From positions 2,250,661-2,314,660 of the forward strand of contig NZ_CP016474.1 of the NCBI RefSeq assembly GCF_001693255.1: 64,000 bases of DNA, written 5' to 3'. The stretch comes from Picosynechococcus sp. PCC 7003. GTDB taxonomy: Bacteria; Cyanobacteriota; Cyanobacteriia; Cyanobacteriales; MRBY01. A program made the position numbers and the translations under genes. The notes beneath the pieces are model-generated. The model saw only the letters and a list, made by a program, of their open reading frames with translations. It was not told the origin of the DNA and did not search any database. Positions 44,127 to 54,198 of the stretch are shown here, piece after piece (the stretch's first letter is position 1; each line of letters starts with the position of its first letter).

Positions 44127-47100
44127 TGAAGATTCGTTGTTACTGCCTCCCCATTGCCACGATCATTGTGACTTTATCTGGTTGGATGAGCGTTGTTGCG
44201 GCGGAGATAACGGGCTCTGAAAATGAAGTGAGTCTGGAAAGTCCCGTCGCAGAACAGCTTCTTACCCTCGAATCAGACCTCAATGGGTCTACACTCCAGC
44301 CGCCGCAGATCGCGCAAGTGCCAGTGGTTGACCCGCAACCCGTAGTGAGTGAGCCCGAGGCGTTTCCCTCAGGGAAGATGGCTACAGATGAATCTGGAGC
44401 ACCAACTAATGACCCTGACAACGATCAAAATGAGGCATCCCCACCCATAACCGGGGCAGATGATATCTTAACCGTTGACGCGCCAGCAGCAGAGGAACCC
44501 AAAGAGGCCCTGAGCATCGAGTTTGTCGAGCCGAAGATGAATGCGGTGACCTCAGGGAATGCCACCACGGTTGTTCTCCGTGCCTCCAATGGTAGTCGCG
44601 TCAGCCTTGAGGTGAATGGACGTTCCATCGACCCACTGCAAATCGGGAAGCTAGAAAACAACCCGAGAACCGGGATGGTCGAACAAACTTGGTATGGGAT
44701 CATCTTAGACCCAGGCGATAATGTGTTGCGGGCCACGGCCAGCCTCGATGGTCAAACTGCCTCCCAAGAACTAAACATTCAAGCCCCCGGTGCGATCGCC
44801 AATTTGCGATTGACGACAGTCGAAAAGCGGGTACCCGCCGATGGTCGCTCTACCGTCACTGTCAAGGGGTTTCTCCTAGATGAGAACGGCAACCCTGCGA
44901 ATATGGGGGGACGGGTTACATTGACCGCCTCTTCGGGTGAGTTTGTCGGAGAAGATCTTAGCCCGGAGGCTAAGGGGTTTCAGGTTGATGCCAATGATGG
45001 CGAATTTACCGCAACGCTGCAATCTTCGATCGATAGCGGTACTGTTCAGATCCGGGCAACGATGTCCCAATATCAACTGGACGCTTATACCCAGGTGCAG
45101 TTTGAAACCGCCCTCCGTCCGAGTTTGTTGACTGGGGTGATCAACCTGCGGATTGGTGCTGATAATACCGACTATTTCAGCAGTTATCGTGATTTTCTCA
45201 ATCCTGAGCGCGACGGCGACACGGTGATCGACATCGATGGTTCCGCCTTTGCCATTGGCCCTATCGGAGAGTGGTTATTAACCGCTGCCTACAACGGCGA
45301 TCGCAGCCTCAATGAAGCCTGTGAAACTTGTACAGATCGCCTAAACCGCCTAGATCAACCCTCAGAAGAGCCATACCCCATCTATGGTGATAACTCCCGG
45401 GTCTCTAACCTCACCCCATCCCAGGACAGTCTGTTTTTACGCCTTGAGCGATCGCCAGGGATTGATGGCGCGGAGCCTGACTACATCATGTGGGGGAGCT
45501 ATGGCACCAGCACAGAATTTGCCAACTCTTCCCAAGAATTTAGCGCCCTCAGTCGGCAACTCCAGGGGGCAAAACTCAACTACAATTTCGGCGATCTACA
45601 AGTATCGGCCATTTATAGCCAAGGAGGAGAGTCTTTTCAGCGGGATACCCTCGCCCCGGATGGCAGCAGCGGTTTTTATTTCCTGACCCAGCGCCTTGTG
45701 GTGCCAGGCAGTGAAGAAGTTTATTTTGAACTCGAAGAATTAGAACGACCGGGCACAGTCATTCGCCGCGATCGCCTCAGCCGGAATGCCGATTACGAAA
45801 TTGACTATGACCGGGGCACCATTATTTTTGATGAACCGGTTTCCCGCACCGAAATTGGTAATGAAGGGCAACTGCTCGTGCGGCGCATCATCATTACCTA
45901 CCAATTCGACAGTAATACCGAAAGTCGCCTCTATGGCGGTCGCCTCAGATATCATTTCAACCGCGATCCAGGCCAGCAAAGTTGGCTGGGGGCCACCTAC
46001 TTTAAAGAAGACAAAGGGACTCGCGATATGTCCCTTTATGGCTTTGATGCCCAGGTTTATCTGGGGGAGAATTATCGGTTTATTGGTGAGTATGCCCACA
46101 GCACCAGCGAATCCGATGACCTCGGTGAAATTTCAGGTTCAGCCTATCGTTTTGAACTCGATGCAAAGTTTTCTGACAGTCTGACAGGTCGTGCCTATTA
46201 CCGCCGGGCAGATACCGGTTTTTCGAATCGCTCCACCCTCAGTTTTGTGCCTGGCCAAACCCGCTACGGTGCAGAATTAGATGCCAAATTATCCGATACC
46301 ACCCAACTACGCTTCCGGTATGACCAAGAAAATAACGAAGGGGTTAACATTCGTCCGATTGTCTCCCTAGGGGATCTGCTAGAAGCAGGTGATGAAGTCC
46401 TGAATGACGGTTCCCCAGTTGATAATCGTCTCACGACCATTTCTGCCGGCATTCTCCAAAAGCTCGGTAAAGCAAGCCTAAGTGTGGACTGGATTTATCG
46501 AGACCGAGAAGACCGGATCAATCCTGAGAATAACGGTAGTTCGAGCCAACTCAGAACAAACTTCACAACACCGATTACCGATAGTCTCCGATTTAAATTC
46601 ACAAACCAATACACCCTATCTGCCGAATCAGATGCAGTCTACAGTGATCGCACCCAGGTTGGCTTAGACTGGCGCATCTGGCAAGGGGTGAATCTCGCTC
46701 TTAATCAAAATTGGTACCACAGCGGCACTTTAGCAGGACAGTCGACAACCAGTATCGATCTTAGGGGCGAGTATAAGCCTTGGGAGAATACCAGACTGAC
46801 GGGCCGTTATAGCATTGAGCGACTCAGTCGGGGCCTAGAAGATATTGCCGCCTTTGGCATTGAACAGCGGGTGACCTTTTCTCCAGGGTTTTATGTTGAT
46901 GCCCGGTTTGAGAAGGTTGTCGGTAATTTATTTGTCGGTAGTGACGGTGCCGCCGGCGGAGGGGCATCCCGCGTCACTGGTGCAAGGAGTGGTACCAGCT
47001 TTAGTGTTCAGGGCAACTACGCGAGAAGTAATGATTTTCAGGCCAAAGCAGGCTATGAATGGCGAAATACAAATGGGAGCGGCACAAGTAATCTAACGGC

Positions 47101-49552
47101 CTCAGTGCTCGGAAAATTATCGCCTTCTCTGACGGCCTTAGCTGACTTTGATCGGCGGTTTGCGGCAGGGCAAGCAACACGCGGCCTCCCCCCCAGTACA
47201 GAGTTACGCCTGGGTCTCGCCTATCGCAATCCCTATCAGGATCGGTTTAATGCCCTGTTGCGCTATGAGTATCGTAAAAATCCCGATACCATCCCCGAAA
47301 CCCTGCTCATTGGTCGCGGCAATGACATCACGGAGCATTTATTTGCCGCCGAAGCGATCTACGCCCCTAACTGGCAATGGGAATTTTACGGAAAACTCGG
47401 TGTACGTACCTCCAATATCAACCTTGCCGAGGACTTTAGTGCCAGCAGTACGGTGCGCCTTGCACAATTGCGCGCCACCCACCACCTAAATGAACGCCTT
47501 GATCTGACTGGGGGGATTCGTTGGCTCAGTCAACCAAGCGCTGGCTATCGCGAAATGGGTTGGCTAGCGGAAGTGGGGTATGCGTTGGCTCCGAGTCTAC
47601 GGGTCTCGGTTGGCTACAGTTCTGGTTCGGTGAACAATGATCGTGATTTTAGCGGTAGTCGCTCCGACGGAGGCTTTTATGCAGGGGCAATGTTAAAGCT
47701 TGATAATCTCTTTGGTGACTTTGGCTTCCAGGAGCCCCTCCCTGCGCCAGCGCAACCGATCGCCGCCGTCCAACCATCACCTCAACCGCAAGCGTCTCTA
47801 CCGGAGGCCATGCGTCTAGACCTATCCCAGTCTATTAACTTCAACTCAGAGAGCATGGCGTTATCGTCGGAGGGTCAGTTAATTTTGGATAGTTTAGTGA
47901 CGGTGATGCGCCAGTACCGCGAGCTGGAGATTGATATTCAAGGTATCTTGCCGCCCTTAGCTGAGCTAACACCAGATAACCTTAATGCTCGCCGTCTCCA
48001 GGTTGCCCGTGACTACTTGATCCGTAAGGGAGTTGGTAGCAATCGGATTATTATTCGTTCACTCAGCCAAACTGCTTCGACTGCGGCAGCGGCGAATACG
48101 AGTCCTATTACCTTCGCGTTAAATGCCTCCGGTGAGACCTTTGCACTGATGTATCAACAGATTGGCGGCAATAATCCATTAACGAAAGCGTTGGCAGAAC
48201 GCCTGCCGCAGTTGGCCCAGGCACCCACACCCGCCGTCGCAGTGGCAAATGCTCAGACAGCACCAATCGAAACTGCCCAGACAATCAATCGTCCTGGGCG
48301 CTCTGACATCAACACGCCTTTTACTGTGGGGACTATCCTGCCTCGTTTTGTGCCAGATCCCACCACGAATTCACCTGCGCTACAGCGTTTTTATAAGCCT
48401 GATGATCGTCTGCTCGCGACTGATCCAACCTTTGGCTATCTCCCCTACTGGGTTGTGGGCTTTACGCCAGTCCAGAATCCTACTGACTTCTTGATTGCTG
48501 AAACGATTACTGAGGATCCGGTGGCTGAATTTGCTACGAGTTTGCGACCTGAACTAGGCCCACTAGCGGCGAGACCATCAGAGGATCAACGCTTAAGTGC
48601 GAATACATCTAACCCAGAGCCGACACTGCCTCAAATTGTGAGCGATCGCCGTTTAGACGATGTCCCATTAGAGATTACGCCGCCTGAACCGAATGCGGAT
48701 CAGCAAATCCTAGGCGATCGCCGCTTGGATGACTCTACAGAAGAGGCGTTAATCACCAATGGCGCTACAGAACCACTAATCCTGGGCGATCGCCGCTTAG
48801 ATGAGTTGAGCGAGAGTGAACTCCAGGCCCTCGCTCCTGAAATTTATGATGCGGTCTTTGGGGGCGAGCTCCAGGCCCGCCGCCTCGATACCGATGATAG
48901 TTTCTTCTTTGGTAACGCCAATACCGAACCACTAATCCTGGGCGATCGCCGCTTGGATGAGTTGAGTGAGAGTGAACTCCAGGCCCTCGCTCCTGAAATT
49001 TATGATGCGGTCTTTGGGGGCGAGATCCAGGCCCGCCGCCTCGATACCGATGATAGTTTCTTCTTTGGTAACGCCAATACCGAACCACTAATCCTGGGCG
49101 ATCGCCGCTTAGATGAGTTGAGTGAGAGTGAGCTCCAGGCCCTCGCTCCTGAAATTTATGATGCCGTCTTTGGGGGTGAGCTCCAGGCCCGCCGCCTTGA
49201 TACCGATGATAGTTTCTTCTTTGGTAATGCCAACACCGAACCACTAATCCTGGGCGATCGCCGTTTGGATGACTCGACAGAAGAAGCGTTAATTACCGAT
49301 GACACCACAGAAACGCAAATCTTAGGCGATCGCCGTTTAGACGAAAATATGCCCGAACTGCTCACCCTCGAACCCACCTCGAACTTCCTCAGTGCCCGGG
49401 AAATTCGCCGTTTAGAAACCGCTCTCTATTTCCTTCTCAGCGAAGATCTAGACAGCTTAGATAATCTTTTTCAAATTAGTGGTCGTCAGCGGAGTCGTGA
49501 ACTAGGTCAAAGTATCGATCTTGATCGTTTTATGAATCAAAATTCTCAATGA
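44126..49552 (+). CDS. Giant Ig/beta-barrel/OmpA-like outer-membrane protein
   Basis: An 1808-aa protein. A signal peptide (about 1-26) leads into a Pro/acidic linker and an invasin-like bacterial Ig domain at about 225-320 (RVPADGRSTVTVKGFLLDENG). A region of about 850 residues of alternating beta strands follows (SRLYGGRLRYHF, TRYGAELDAKLSDTTQLRFR), looking like an outer-membrane barrel. Then comes an OmpA-like segment at about 1232-1340 (INFNSESMALSSEGQLIL). The C-terminus has degenerate ILGDRRLD motifs and three 52-residue tandem repeats (1549-1704). It is coupled to the SdrD-like gene. It could anchor or export the neighbouring DUF11 proteins; this is inferred. Confidence 0.82.
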   Translation: MKIRCYCLPIATIIVTLSGWMSVVAAEITGSENEVSLESPVAEQLLTLESDLNGSTLQPPQIAQVPVVDPQPVVSEPEAFPSGKMATDESGAPTNDPDNDQNEASPPITGADDILTVDAPAAEEPKEALSIEFVEPKMNAVTSGNATTVVLRASNGSRVSLEVNGRSIDPLQIGKLENNPRTGMVEQTWYGIILDPGDNVLRATASLDGQTASQELNIQAPGAIANLRLTTVEKRVPADGRSTVTVKGFLLDENGNPANMGGRVTLTASSGEFVGEDLSPEAKGFQVDANDGEFTATLQSSIDSGTVQIRATMSQYQLDAYTQVQFETALRPSLLTGVINLRIGADNTDYFSSYRDFLNPERDGDTVIDIDGSAFAIGPIGEWLLTAAYNGDRSLNEACETCTDRLNRLDQPSEEPYPIYGDNSRVSNLTPSQDSLFLRLERSPGIDGAEPDYIMWGSYGTSTEFANSSQEFSALSRQLQGAKLNYNFGDLQVSAIYSQGGESFQRDTLAPDGSSGFYFLTQRLVVPGSEEVYFELEELERPGTVIRRDRLSRNADYEIDYDRGTIIFDEPVSRTEIGNEGQLLVRRIIITYQFDSNTESRLYGGRLRYHFNRDPGQQSWLGATYFKEDKGTRDMSLYGFDAQVYLGENYRFIGEYAHSTSESDDLGEISGSAYRFELDAKFSDSLTGRAYYRRADTGFSNRSTLSFVPGQTRYGAELDAKLSDTTQLRFRYDQENNEGVNIRPIVSLGDLLEAGDEVLNDGSPVDNRLTTISAGILQKLGKASLSVDWIYRDREDRINPENNGSSSQLRTNFTTPITDSLRFKFTNQYTLSAESDAVYSDRTQVGLDWRIWQGVNLALNQNWYHSGTLAGQSTTSIDLRGEYKPWENTRLTGRYSIERLSRGLEDIAAFGIEQRVTFSPGFYVDARFEKVVGNLFVGSDGAAGGGASRVTGARSGTSFSVQGNYARSNDFQAKAGYEWRNTNGSGTSNLTASVLGKLSPSLTALADFDRRFAAGQATRGLPPSTELRLGLAYRNPYQDRFNALLRYEYRKNPDTIPETLLIGRGNDITEHLFAAEAIYAPNWQWEFYGKLGVRTSNINLAEDFSASSTVRLAQLRATHHLNERLDLTGGIRWLSQPSAGYREMGWLAEVGYALAPSLRVSVGYSSGSVNNDRDFSGSRSDGGFYAGAMLKLDNLFGDFGFQEPLPAPAQPIAAVQPSPQPQASLPEAMRLDLSQSINFNSESMALSSEGQLILDSLVTVMRQYRELEIDIQGILPPLAELTPDNLNARRLQVARDYLIRKGVGSNRIIIRSLSQTASTAAAANTSPITFALNASGETFALMYQQIGGNNPLTKALAERLPQLAQAPTPAVAVANAQTAPIETAQTINRPGRSDINTPFTVGTILPRFVPDPTTNSPALQRFYKPDDRLLATDPTFGYLPYWVVGFTPVQNPTDFLIAETITEDPVAEFATSLRPELGPLAARPSEDQRLSANTSNPEPTLPQIVSDRRLDDVPLEITPPEPNADQQILGDRRLDDSTEEALITNGATEPLILGDRRLDELSESELQALAPEIYDAVFGGELQARRLDTDDSFFFGNANTEPLILGDRRLDELSESELQALAPEIYDAVFGGEIQARRLDTDDSFFFGNANTEPLILGDRRLDELSESELQALAPEIYDAVFGGELQARRLDTDDSFFFGNANTEPLILGDRRLDDSTEEALITDDTTETQILGDRRLDENMPELLTLEPTSNFLSAREIRRLETALYFLLSEDLDSLDNLFQISGRQRSRELGQSIDLDRFMNQNSQ
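48770..49237 (+). repeat. Three tandem 156-bp coding repeats
   Basis: Copies start at 48770, 48926 and 49082, each encoding 52 residues from EPLILGDRRLDELSESEL through FFFGNANT. A partial fourth copy begins at 49238. Copies differ at only a few, mostly silent positions. Each GDRR is encoded across a HIP1 octamer. Confidence 0.93.
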
Positions 49553-49637
49553 TAAATCAATGATGCCAATTAGACTGTCTAAGACTTTTTCAATTTTCAA
49601 AAATTTCTTTTGCCATTAACAAAGCTAGCTGAAAAGA

Positions 49638-52600
49638 ATGACAAGCGTAAAAAGACAAAAAAATTCACAAACTTTATCGGTGATCATTGGAGTAACCGCC
49701 TCTATTGGTATTCTCCCTCAAACCGCAGAAGCTCAATTTATTCAGCGGTCATTTTTAAATCCTAGCTTTGAACAAAATTTAACTGACTCTGTCCCTCTTT
49801 CAAGCTCCCCAGGTTCCATTGTGATTAGTGCTGCAACTCAGGCCTCAGGTTCAGGTTGCTTTGTCCAAGTCGACCAAACTAGTGTTCCTGCCTGGAATAC
49901 AACCCACTCTGACTTTAGAAATGGTGGCGGTAATTGTTCTGGTTTTACTCCCGCTCAGACTCCAGGACCAAGAAATTTAATTGAGTTATGGACAAGCGGC
50001 TTCAATAATGTCGTTTCACCAGATGGCAATGTTTTTGCAGAGCTTAATGCAGAAGAAAACTCCAAACTTTTTCAGAACCTTTGTTTACTCGACGGGGAAA
50101 CCATTACATTTTCTGTCAACCACCGTGGTAGAAGCAGTGCAACCGTTGCGGATGTGGCAAGCTTTGTTGTCGACAACCAAAGAGTTGTTGAATTTGGGAC
50201 AGCCAGTGATGCAAATCCTCGTTCCATCACTCCCCTCTCACCACCCAATGCAACAATCCTTTCAACAAATCTATCAACATTACCTGGAGGTGGATGGGTA
50301 GAGTATTCCGGTAGCCTCGAATATACGGGGGCAGATAGTACTGTTCGAGTCGGTTTTGAGGCAATCTCCACGGCCGGTGGTAGCATCTCAATCGGTAATT
50401 TTATTGATAATACTCAGTTTGCCGGTCTGCCTGTCATTGAAGTTGCCGCACAGACAGGCAATGCACCAGAATCCGAAACGACTCCCACAACAAATCCACC
50501 TCAAATTCGGGTGGTTGGTCTAGTCGGTTCTTCCGGTTTAGACGTTACCATCACAGTTGAATCTTCCAGTACCGCAATATTAGGTTCAGATTTTCAGTTT
50601 CAAGGCGGTACTGTTAATGGGAATACCGTCACCATTACCATTCCCCCTGGAAATTATGATGGAACAGCAGCAACAGGAAGTTTAATTAATATTCCGATCG
50701 AAATTATTCAAGACCAAGAGTCGGAAGGAAATGAAACAATTGAATTTGTGATCAATGCAGATCCTACTAAGTTTTTCAATCTTTCCACAACTACTTGTGG
50801 CGCAGCACCGATTACAAGCTCCATTTACACTATTTTTGATGATGAATTTTTGAGTGGTACAGTTTGGAATGATGTTGATAATTCTGCCAATAACACTTTC
50901 ACAAATATCCAAACAGGTTCTGAAGTAGGAACAAATGCTGATAGCCTTTTAAATGCAATTTTAGTAGATAGTAATGGCAATGTTCTCGCGAGTGCTCCAG
51001 TTCAACCAGATGGTACGTACACATTTGATGATGTTCCATTTAACACAAATGTTCGAATTCGTTTAAGTACCAGTCCTGGTATTGTGGGAAACCCTGCCCC
51101 TGTGGCTTCGTTACCATCGGGTTGGGAGGCGACTAGTCCTTTAGAGACAGATCCTTTTGATAGTAGTAATAATATTCAGAATCGAGATTTCGGAATTCGT
51201 CGCATTTTTTTGGATTATGGGGATGCCCCAGATACCTCAGCAGGAACAGGAATAGCGGATTATCAGACCATTGATGCTAACAATGGGCCACGCCATGTCA
51301 TCTCGACGACTCCAAACCTATATTTGGGGACAACTCCACCAGACAGCGAAACAGACGGACAACCGACAGTCGCTGCAGACGGAGACGATATTAATGGTGC
51401 TCCCGATGACGAGGATGCCATTACTGCATTCCCGCCACTAACAGCAGGGATGACGACCTACACTATCCCTGCAGCGAATATTGTGGCGACCAACACAACC
51501 GGGTCTTCTCAGACAATCCATGGCTGGATTGACTTCGATAAAAATGGTGTATTTGAAGCAGACGAATATGCCAGCACAACAATTAACAGTGGCGCGAGCA
51601 ACCCAACATTAGCACTGACTTGGAGTGGGGCTGGGTTAACGGGCATCACACCAGGGGATACCTATGCTCGTTTCCGGATTACGAGCGACACGCTGACAGC
51701 TGCAACGGGTTCAGTGGGTTTGGCGAGCGATGGTGAAGTCGAGGACTACCAGATTTCTCAAATTCGGAATCCTGATCTCACCTCAAACTTCTGTGGCCCC
51801 AATGCCAATATTCTTTTTATCCTAGATGAATCAACATCTGTTGACAATACTGAACTAGAACAACAACGCGCTGGTATCCGAACGGTACTACAGTTTCTTG
51901 TTGACAATAATGTCACTGGCCAAGCGGCAATTGTCTCCTTTGGGACTAATGGGATCGTTCGGCTGAACTATACGGCACTCACGCAAGCAAACGTGGATGG
52001 CCCCTTTAACGATGCTTTAGATGATTATGGCGATCTTTCTGGTACTCAATTCACCAACTGGGAAGCTGCTTTTCAGACGGCTCTTAGTTTAGAAAGCCAA
52101 CCACCAATAACTCCGGAGACTGTCTTCTTCTTCACGGATGGTCTGCCTAACCGCGCCGGAATTCCAGCTGTTGACCTAGGGGCCACAAACAATATTGCAG
52201 CAGCGGTTGACGAGGCGGATGTTTTTAAGGCGGCTGGCATTCATATTTATGCGATCGCCATTGGTTCTGAGGTCAACGATGTCAATGACTTTGATGAGAT
52301 TGCTGGTCCTGATATTTATGATTCGAATTTGGGTAATGCTTTTGAGGCTGATTATGTCCCCATTACAAGCTATGGGGATTTGGCAGATGAGCTGGAGACA
52401 TTCTTTGAAGAAGTCTGTGTACCACGAACCGATCCTAATGTCCTTCTCGTTAAACGGATTACGGCAGTTAACAACATAAACTTCATAAACTTGATCGATG
52501 CTTCTGGAGATGAAGATAACAATCCTAATTGGCCGAACGACTATCTAAAAGGTAAGACGGGGACGGTAGCAGTCTCAGGAGATACCGTTGACGCGGCCCC

Positions 52601-52982
52601 AGGCGATGAAGTTGAATACACTATTTATTTCCTCAATGCAGGAAATGCACCGGCAAGTTCAGTACAGATATGTGATGCACTTCAGGATTATCTCCTCTAC
52701 GAACCGGACACCTACGACATAAATCGTGGGATTGAGCTGTCTTTTAATAGCATAACCACTGCGTTCACCAATAGCGTTGATGGAGATAGTGGCGAATTCG
52801 TCGCAGCGCTCGCAGCATCTGGGTGTCAAATAGAAGACACGGGCAATCCAGGCACCTTTATTCCTCTGCCAAATCCCAATGGTACCCTGAGGGTAGAGCT
52901 AGATAGCATTGCCCCTGCGGATGGCCCAGGCGATCCTGATGATTCCTTCGGATTTATTCGTTTCCGAGCGCGAGTGAAATAA
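49638..52982 (+). CDS. Secreted von Willebrand A / GEVED / DUF11 surface protein
   Basis: An 1114-aa protein with a signal peptide (ending AEAQF, about residue 34). In order, it has an N-terminal lectin-like beta domain with Cys pairs, a Calx-beta-like segment (about 285-400), an SdrD B-like segment (SGTVWNDVDNSANNTF), a GEVED domain at about 625-715 (GWIDFDKNGVFEADEYAS; DGEVEDYQI), and a von Willebrand A domain at about 725-930. The metal site there is DESTS with TDG downstream. A C-terminal DUF11 domain closes it (GDEVEYTIYFLNAGNAPASS). This architecture suits calcium-dependent adhesion. It lies 85 bp after the giant protein gene. Confidence 0.85.
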   Translation: MTSVKRQKNSQTLSVIIGVTASIGILPQTAEAQFIQRSFLNPSFEQNLTDSVPLSSSPGSIVISAATQASGSGCFVQVDQTSVPAWNTTHSDFRNGGGNCSGFTPAQTPGPRNLIELWTSGFNNVVSPDGNVFAELNAEENSKLFQNLCLLDGETITFSVNHRGRSSATVADVASFVVDNQRVVEFGTASDANPRSITPLSPPNATILSTNLSTLPGGGWVEYSGSLEYTGADSTVRVGFEAISTAGGSISIGNFIDNTQFAGLPVIEVAAQTGNAPESETTPTTNPPQIRVVGLVGSSGLDVTITVESSSTAILGSDFQFQGGTVNGNTVTITIPPGNYDGTAATGSLINIPIEIIQDQESEGNETIEFVINADPTKFFNLSTTTCGAAPITSSIYTIFDDEFLSGTVWNDVDNSANNTFTNIQTGSEVGTNADSLLNAILVDSNGNVLASAPVQPDGTYTFDDVPFNTNVRIRLSTSPGIVGNPAPVASLPSGWEATSPLETDPFDSSNNIQNRDFGIRRIFLDYGDAPDTSAGTGIADYQTIDANNGPRHVISTTPNLYLGTTPPDSETDGQPTVAADGDDINGAPDDEDAITAFPPLTAGMTTYTIPAANIVATNTTGSSQTIHGWIDFDKNGVFEADEYASTTINSGASNPTLALTWSGAGLTGITPGDTYARFRITSDTLTAATGSVGLASDGEVEDYQISQIRNPDLTSNFCGPNANILFILDESTSVDNTELEQQRAGIRTVLQFLVDNNVTGQAAIVSFGTNGIVRLNYTALTQANVDGPFNDALDDYGDLSGTQFTNWEAAFQTALSLESQPPITPETVFFFTDGLPNRAGIPAVDLGATNNIAAAVDEADVFKAAGIHIYAIAIGSEVNDVNDFDEIAGPDIYDSNLGNAFEADYVPITSYGDLADELETFFEEVCVPRTDPNVLLVKRITAVNNINFINLIDASGDEDNNPNWPNDYLKGKTGTVAVSGDTVDAAPGDEVEYTIYFLNAGNAPASSVQICDALQDYLLYEPDTYDINRGIELSFNSITTAFTNSVDGDSGEFVAALAASGCQIEDTGNPGTFIPLPNPNGTLRVELDSIAPADGPGDPDDSFGFIRFRARVK

Positions 52983-53073
52983 CCCAGTCCCCTAAAAGAC
53001 CTCTAGCTGCAACAAGAGCACCTTGGGATCAAATACAATTTTAGAAAGTACAAACCGCCTCTTTTTTCTCCCC

Positions 53074-53346
53074 ATGAGCAGCCCCAAAGCAGAACCCACA
53101 CTCCAGGACGTGATCGATAAAATTGATCATCTCGCCCAAGATTTTGACACCAAGCTCGACGGCCTTGCCCGGGATGTCGACAATAAAATCGATGGTCTTG
53201 CCCGGGATGTCGACGAACAAATCAATACCTTTAAACTGCAATTGGATGTCTATGAAAAAGGGATGCGCTGGGTGGTTAATTTAGCCTTTGGCCTGATCGC
53301 CAGTGCCACCATTACTGTTCTCATTACAACATTGTTCAAGAACTAA
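53074..53346 (+). CDS. Small coiled-coil protein with C-terminal membrane anchor
   Basis: A 90-aa protein. Residues about 8-50 form a coiled coil with a repeated DGLARDVD motif (KLDGLARDVDNKIDGLARDV), and residues about 65-88 a transmembrane tail. The layout suits a membrane-tethered oligomerising protein. ATG 53074 is chosen; the frame opens at a TTG at 53023. It may end the surface operon or be independent. A family A repeat follows its stop. Confidence 0.65.
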   Translation: MSSPKAEPTLQDVIDKIDHLAQDFDTKLDGLARDVDNKIDGLARDVDEQINTFKLQLDVYEKGMRWVVNLAFGLIASATITVLITTLFKN

Positions 53347-53353
53347 CTAATGT

Positions 53354-53420
53354 ACCATTCTCCCCTAGAGGGGAGCTAGAGGGGAGCTAGAGGGGTGGCC
53401 CTAGAGGGGAGGGCCTTGGG
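53354..53420. repeat. Repeat family A fragment, reverse orientation
   Basis: It contains two consecutive AGCTAGAGGGG units and a 29-bp stretch identical to the reverse complement of 12391-12419. TGGCCCT follows in both places. Confidence 0.75.
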
Positions 53421-53445
53421 GGAGATGTTGTCAGGCAGAAGGGGT

Positions 53446-53976
53446 TTAAGGAGAAACAAACCGCTTTCGGAGCGATTCAGCCCGTTTTTTCGCTGTTTTA
53501 TTCTCTGGCTCTGCTTTTAGGGCAAGCTCGTAAGTTTCCAGCGCTTTTGCTGTCATTTGCTTTTTCTCGTACACATTAGCCAAATTATTTAAAGCCGTGA
53601 CATAATCCGGAACTTCCTTCAATGCCGCTTTGTACTGGCGAATGGCGAGGTCATATTGCTCCTGGGCGAAATAAGCATAACCGAGGGCATTATAAACGAG
53701 CGCTTGGTTCTCAGCTTCTAGCTCATCCTCTACTTTCAGAGCCTTTTGCAAGAGTTGGGCCGCTTGGACGTAGAGTTTTTTGTCGAGATAGAGACTACCC
53801 AGTTCGTAATATTCTTTCGCAGTGCCGGAGCCTTGCTTGAGTTTGGTCTGTAGTTGGGAAAAGGTGTTTTCAACGCGCCGGGTCTTAATAACTTGGCGAA
53901 ATAGAAAAAAGGCTAATCCTCCCAGCAGGGCAACGAGGATAGACAGATAAAAGATGGGCAGAAACTCTTGATCCAT
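53446..53976 (-). CDS. ycf37: Ycf37 photosystem I assembly factor
   Basis: A 176-aa protein with one N-terminal transmembrane helix (about 8-27) and three TPR repeats (about 55-160, including AKEYYELGSLYLDKKLYVQA and YNALGYAYFAQEQYDLAI). Length and layout match Ycf37 (slr0171), a thylakoid protein that aids photosystem I assembly. The conserved C-terminal block ends in KRAESLRKRF. It is a single gene. Confidence 0.85.
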   Translation of the reverse strand: MDQEFLPIFYLSILVALLGGLAFFLFRQVIKTRRVENTFSQLQTKLKQGSGTAKEYYELGSLYLDKKLYVQAAQLLQKALKVEDELEAENQALVYNALGYAYFAQEQYDLAIRQYKAALKEVPDYVTALNNLANVYEKKQMTAKALETYELALKAEPENKTAKKRAESLRKRFVSP

Positions 53977-54085
53977 AACAGCAGGCAGTCAATGATGAAT
54001 TTTTGGCTTAAAAATTTTTGATTATGACCTAAGCGAACTGGCCGAAAACTAGACAGTGACTTAGTGCTGTTAGTCTATCAGGTCT

Positions 54086-54142
54086 TTAGGGTCGTCCCCA
54101 ATAATCAATACGTTCCGTTAACCAATCGCTGCTTTGCCATGG
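54086..54142 (-). pseudogene. 3' fragment of a family 3 solute-binding protein gene
   Basis: Read leftwards it encodes WQSSDWLTERIDYWGRP and a stop, nearly the same as the C-terminus of the intact protein at 58255-59037 (WQDSGWLTERIDHWGLPQ). The DNA matches that gene's end over 57 bases with roughly ten differences. Upstream the similarity ends and the frame gives unrelated sequence, so it is a gene remnant. Confidence 0.75.
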
Positions 54143-54198
54143 TTTCTTGTCGGGCTTGGCTGTGGTAATACAAATGATACAGATATAGATCTTAGGGG

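Noticed and set aside
48765-49244. A long minus-strand ORF with HYQRRNYH repeats across the tandem repeats
   Set aside because: It is the complement of the in-frame 156-bp repeats of the surface protein gene; repetition keeps the frame open by itself.
44126-49552. TonB-dependent receptor assignment for the 1808-aa protein
   Set aside because: No TonB box or plug domain is visible; the Ig domain and OmpA-like part suit another type of outer-membrane protein.
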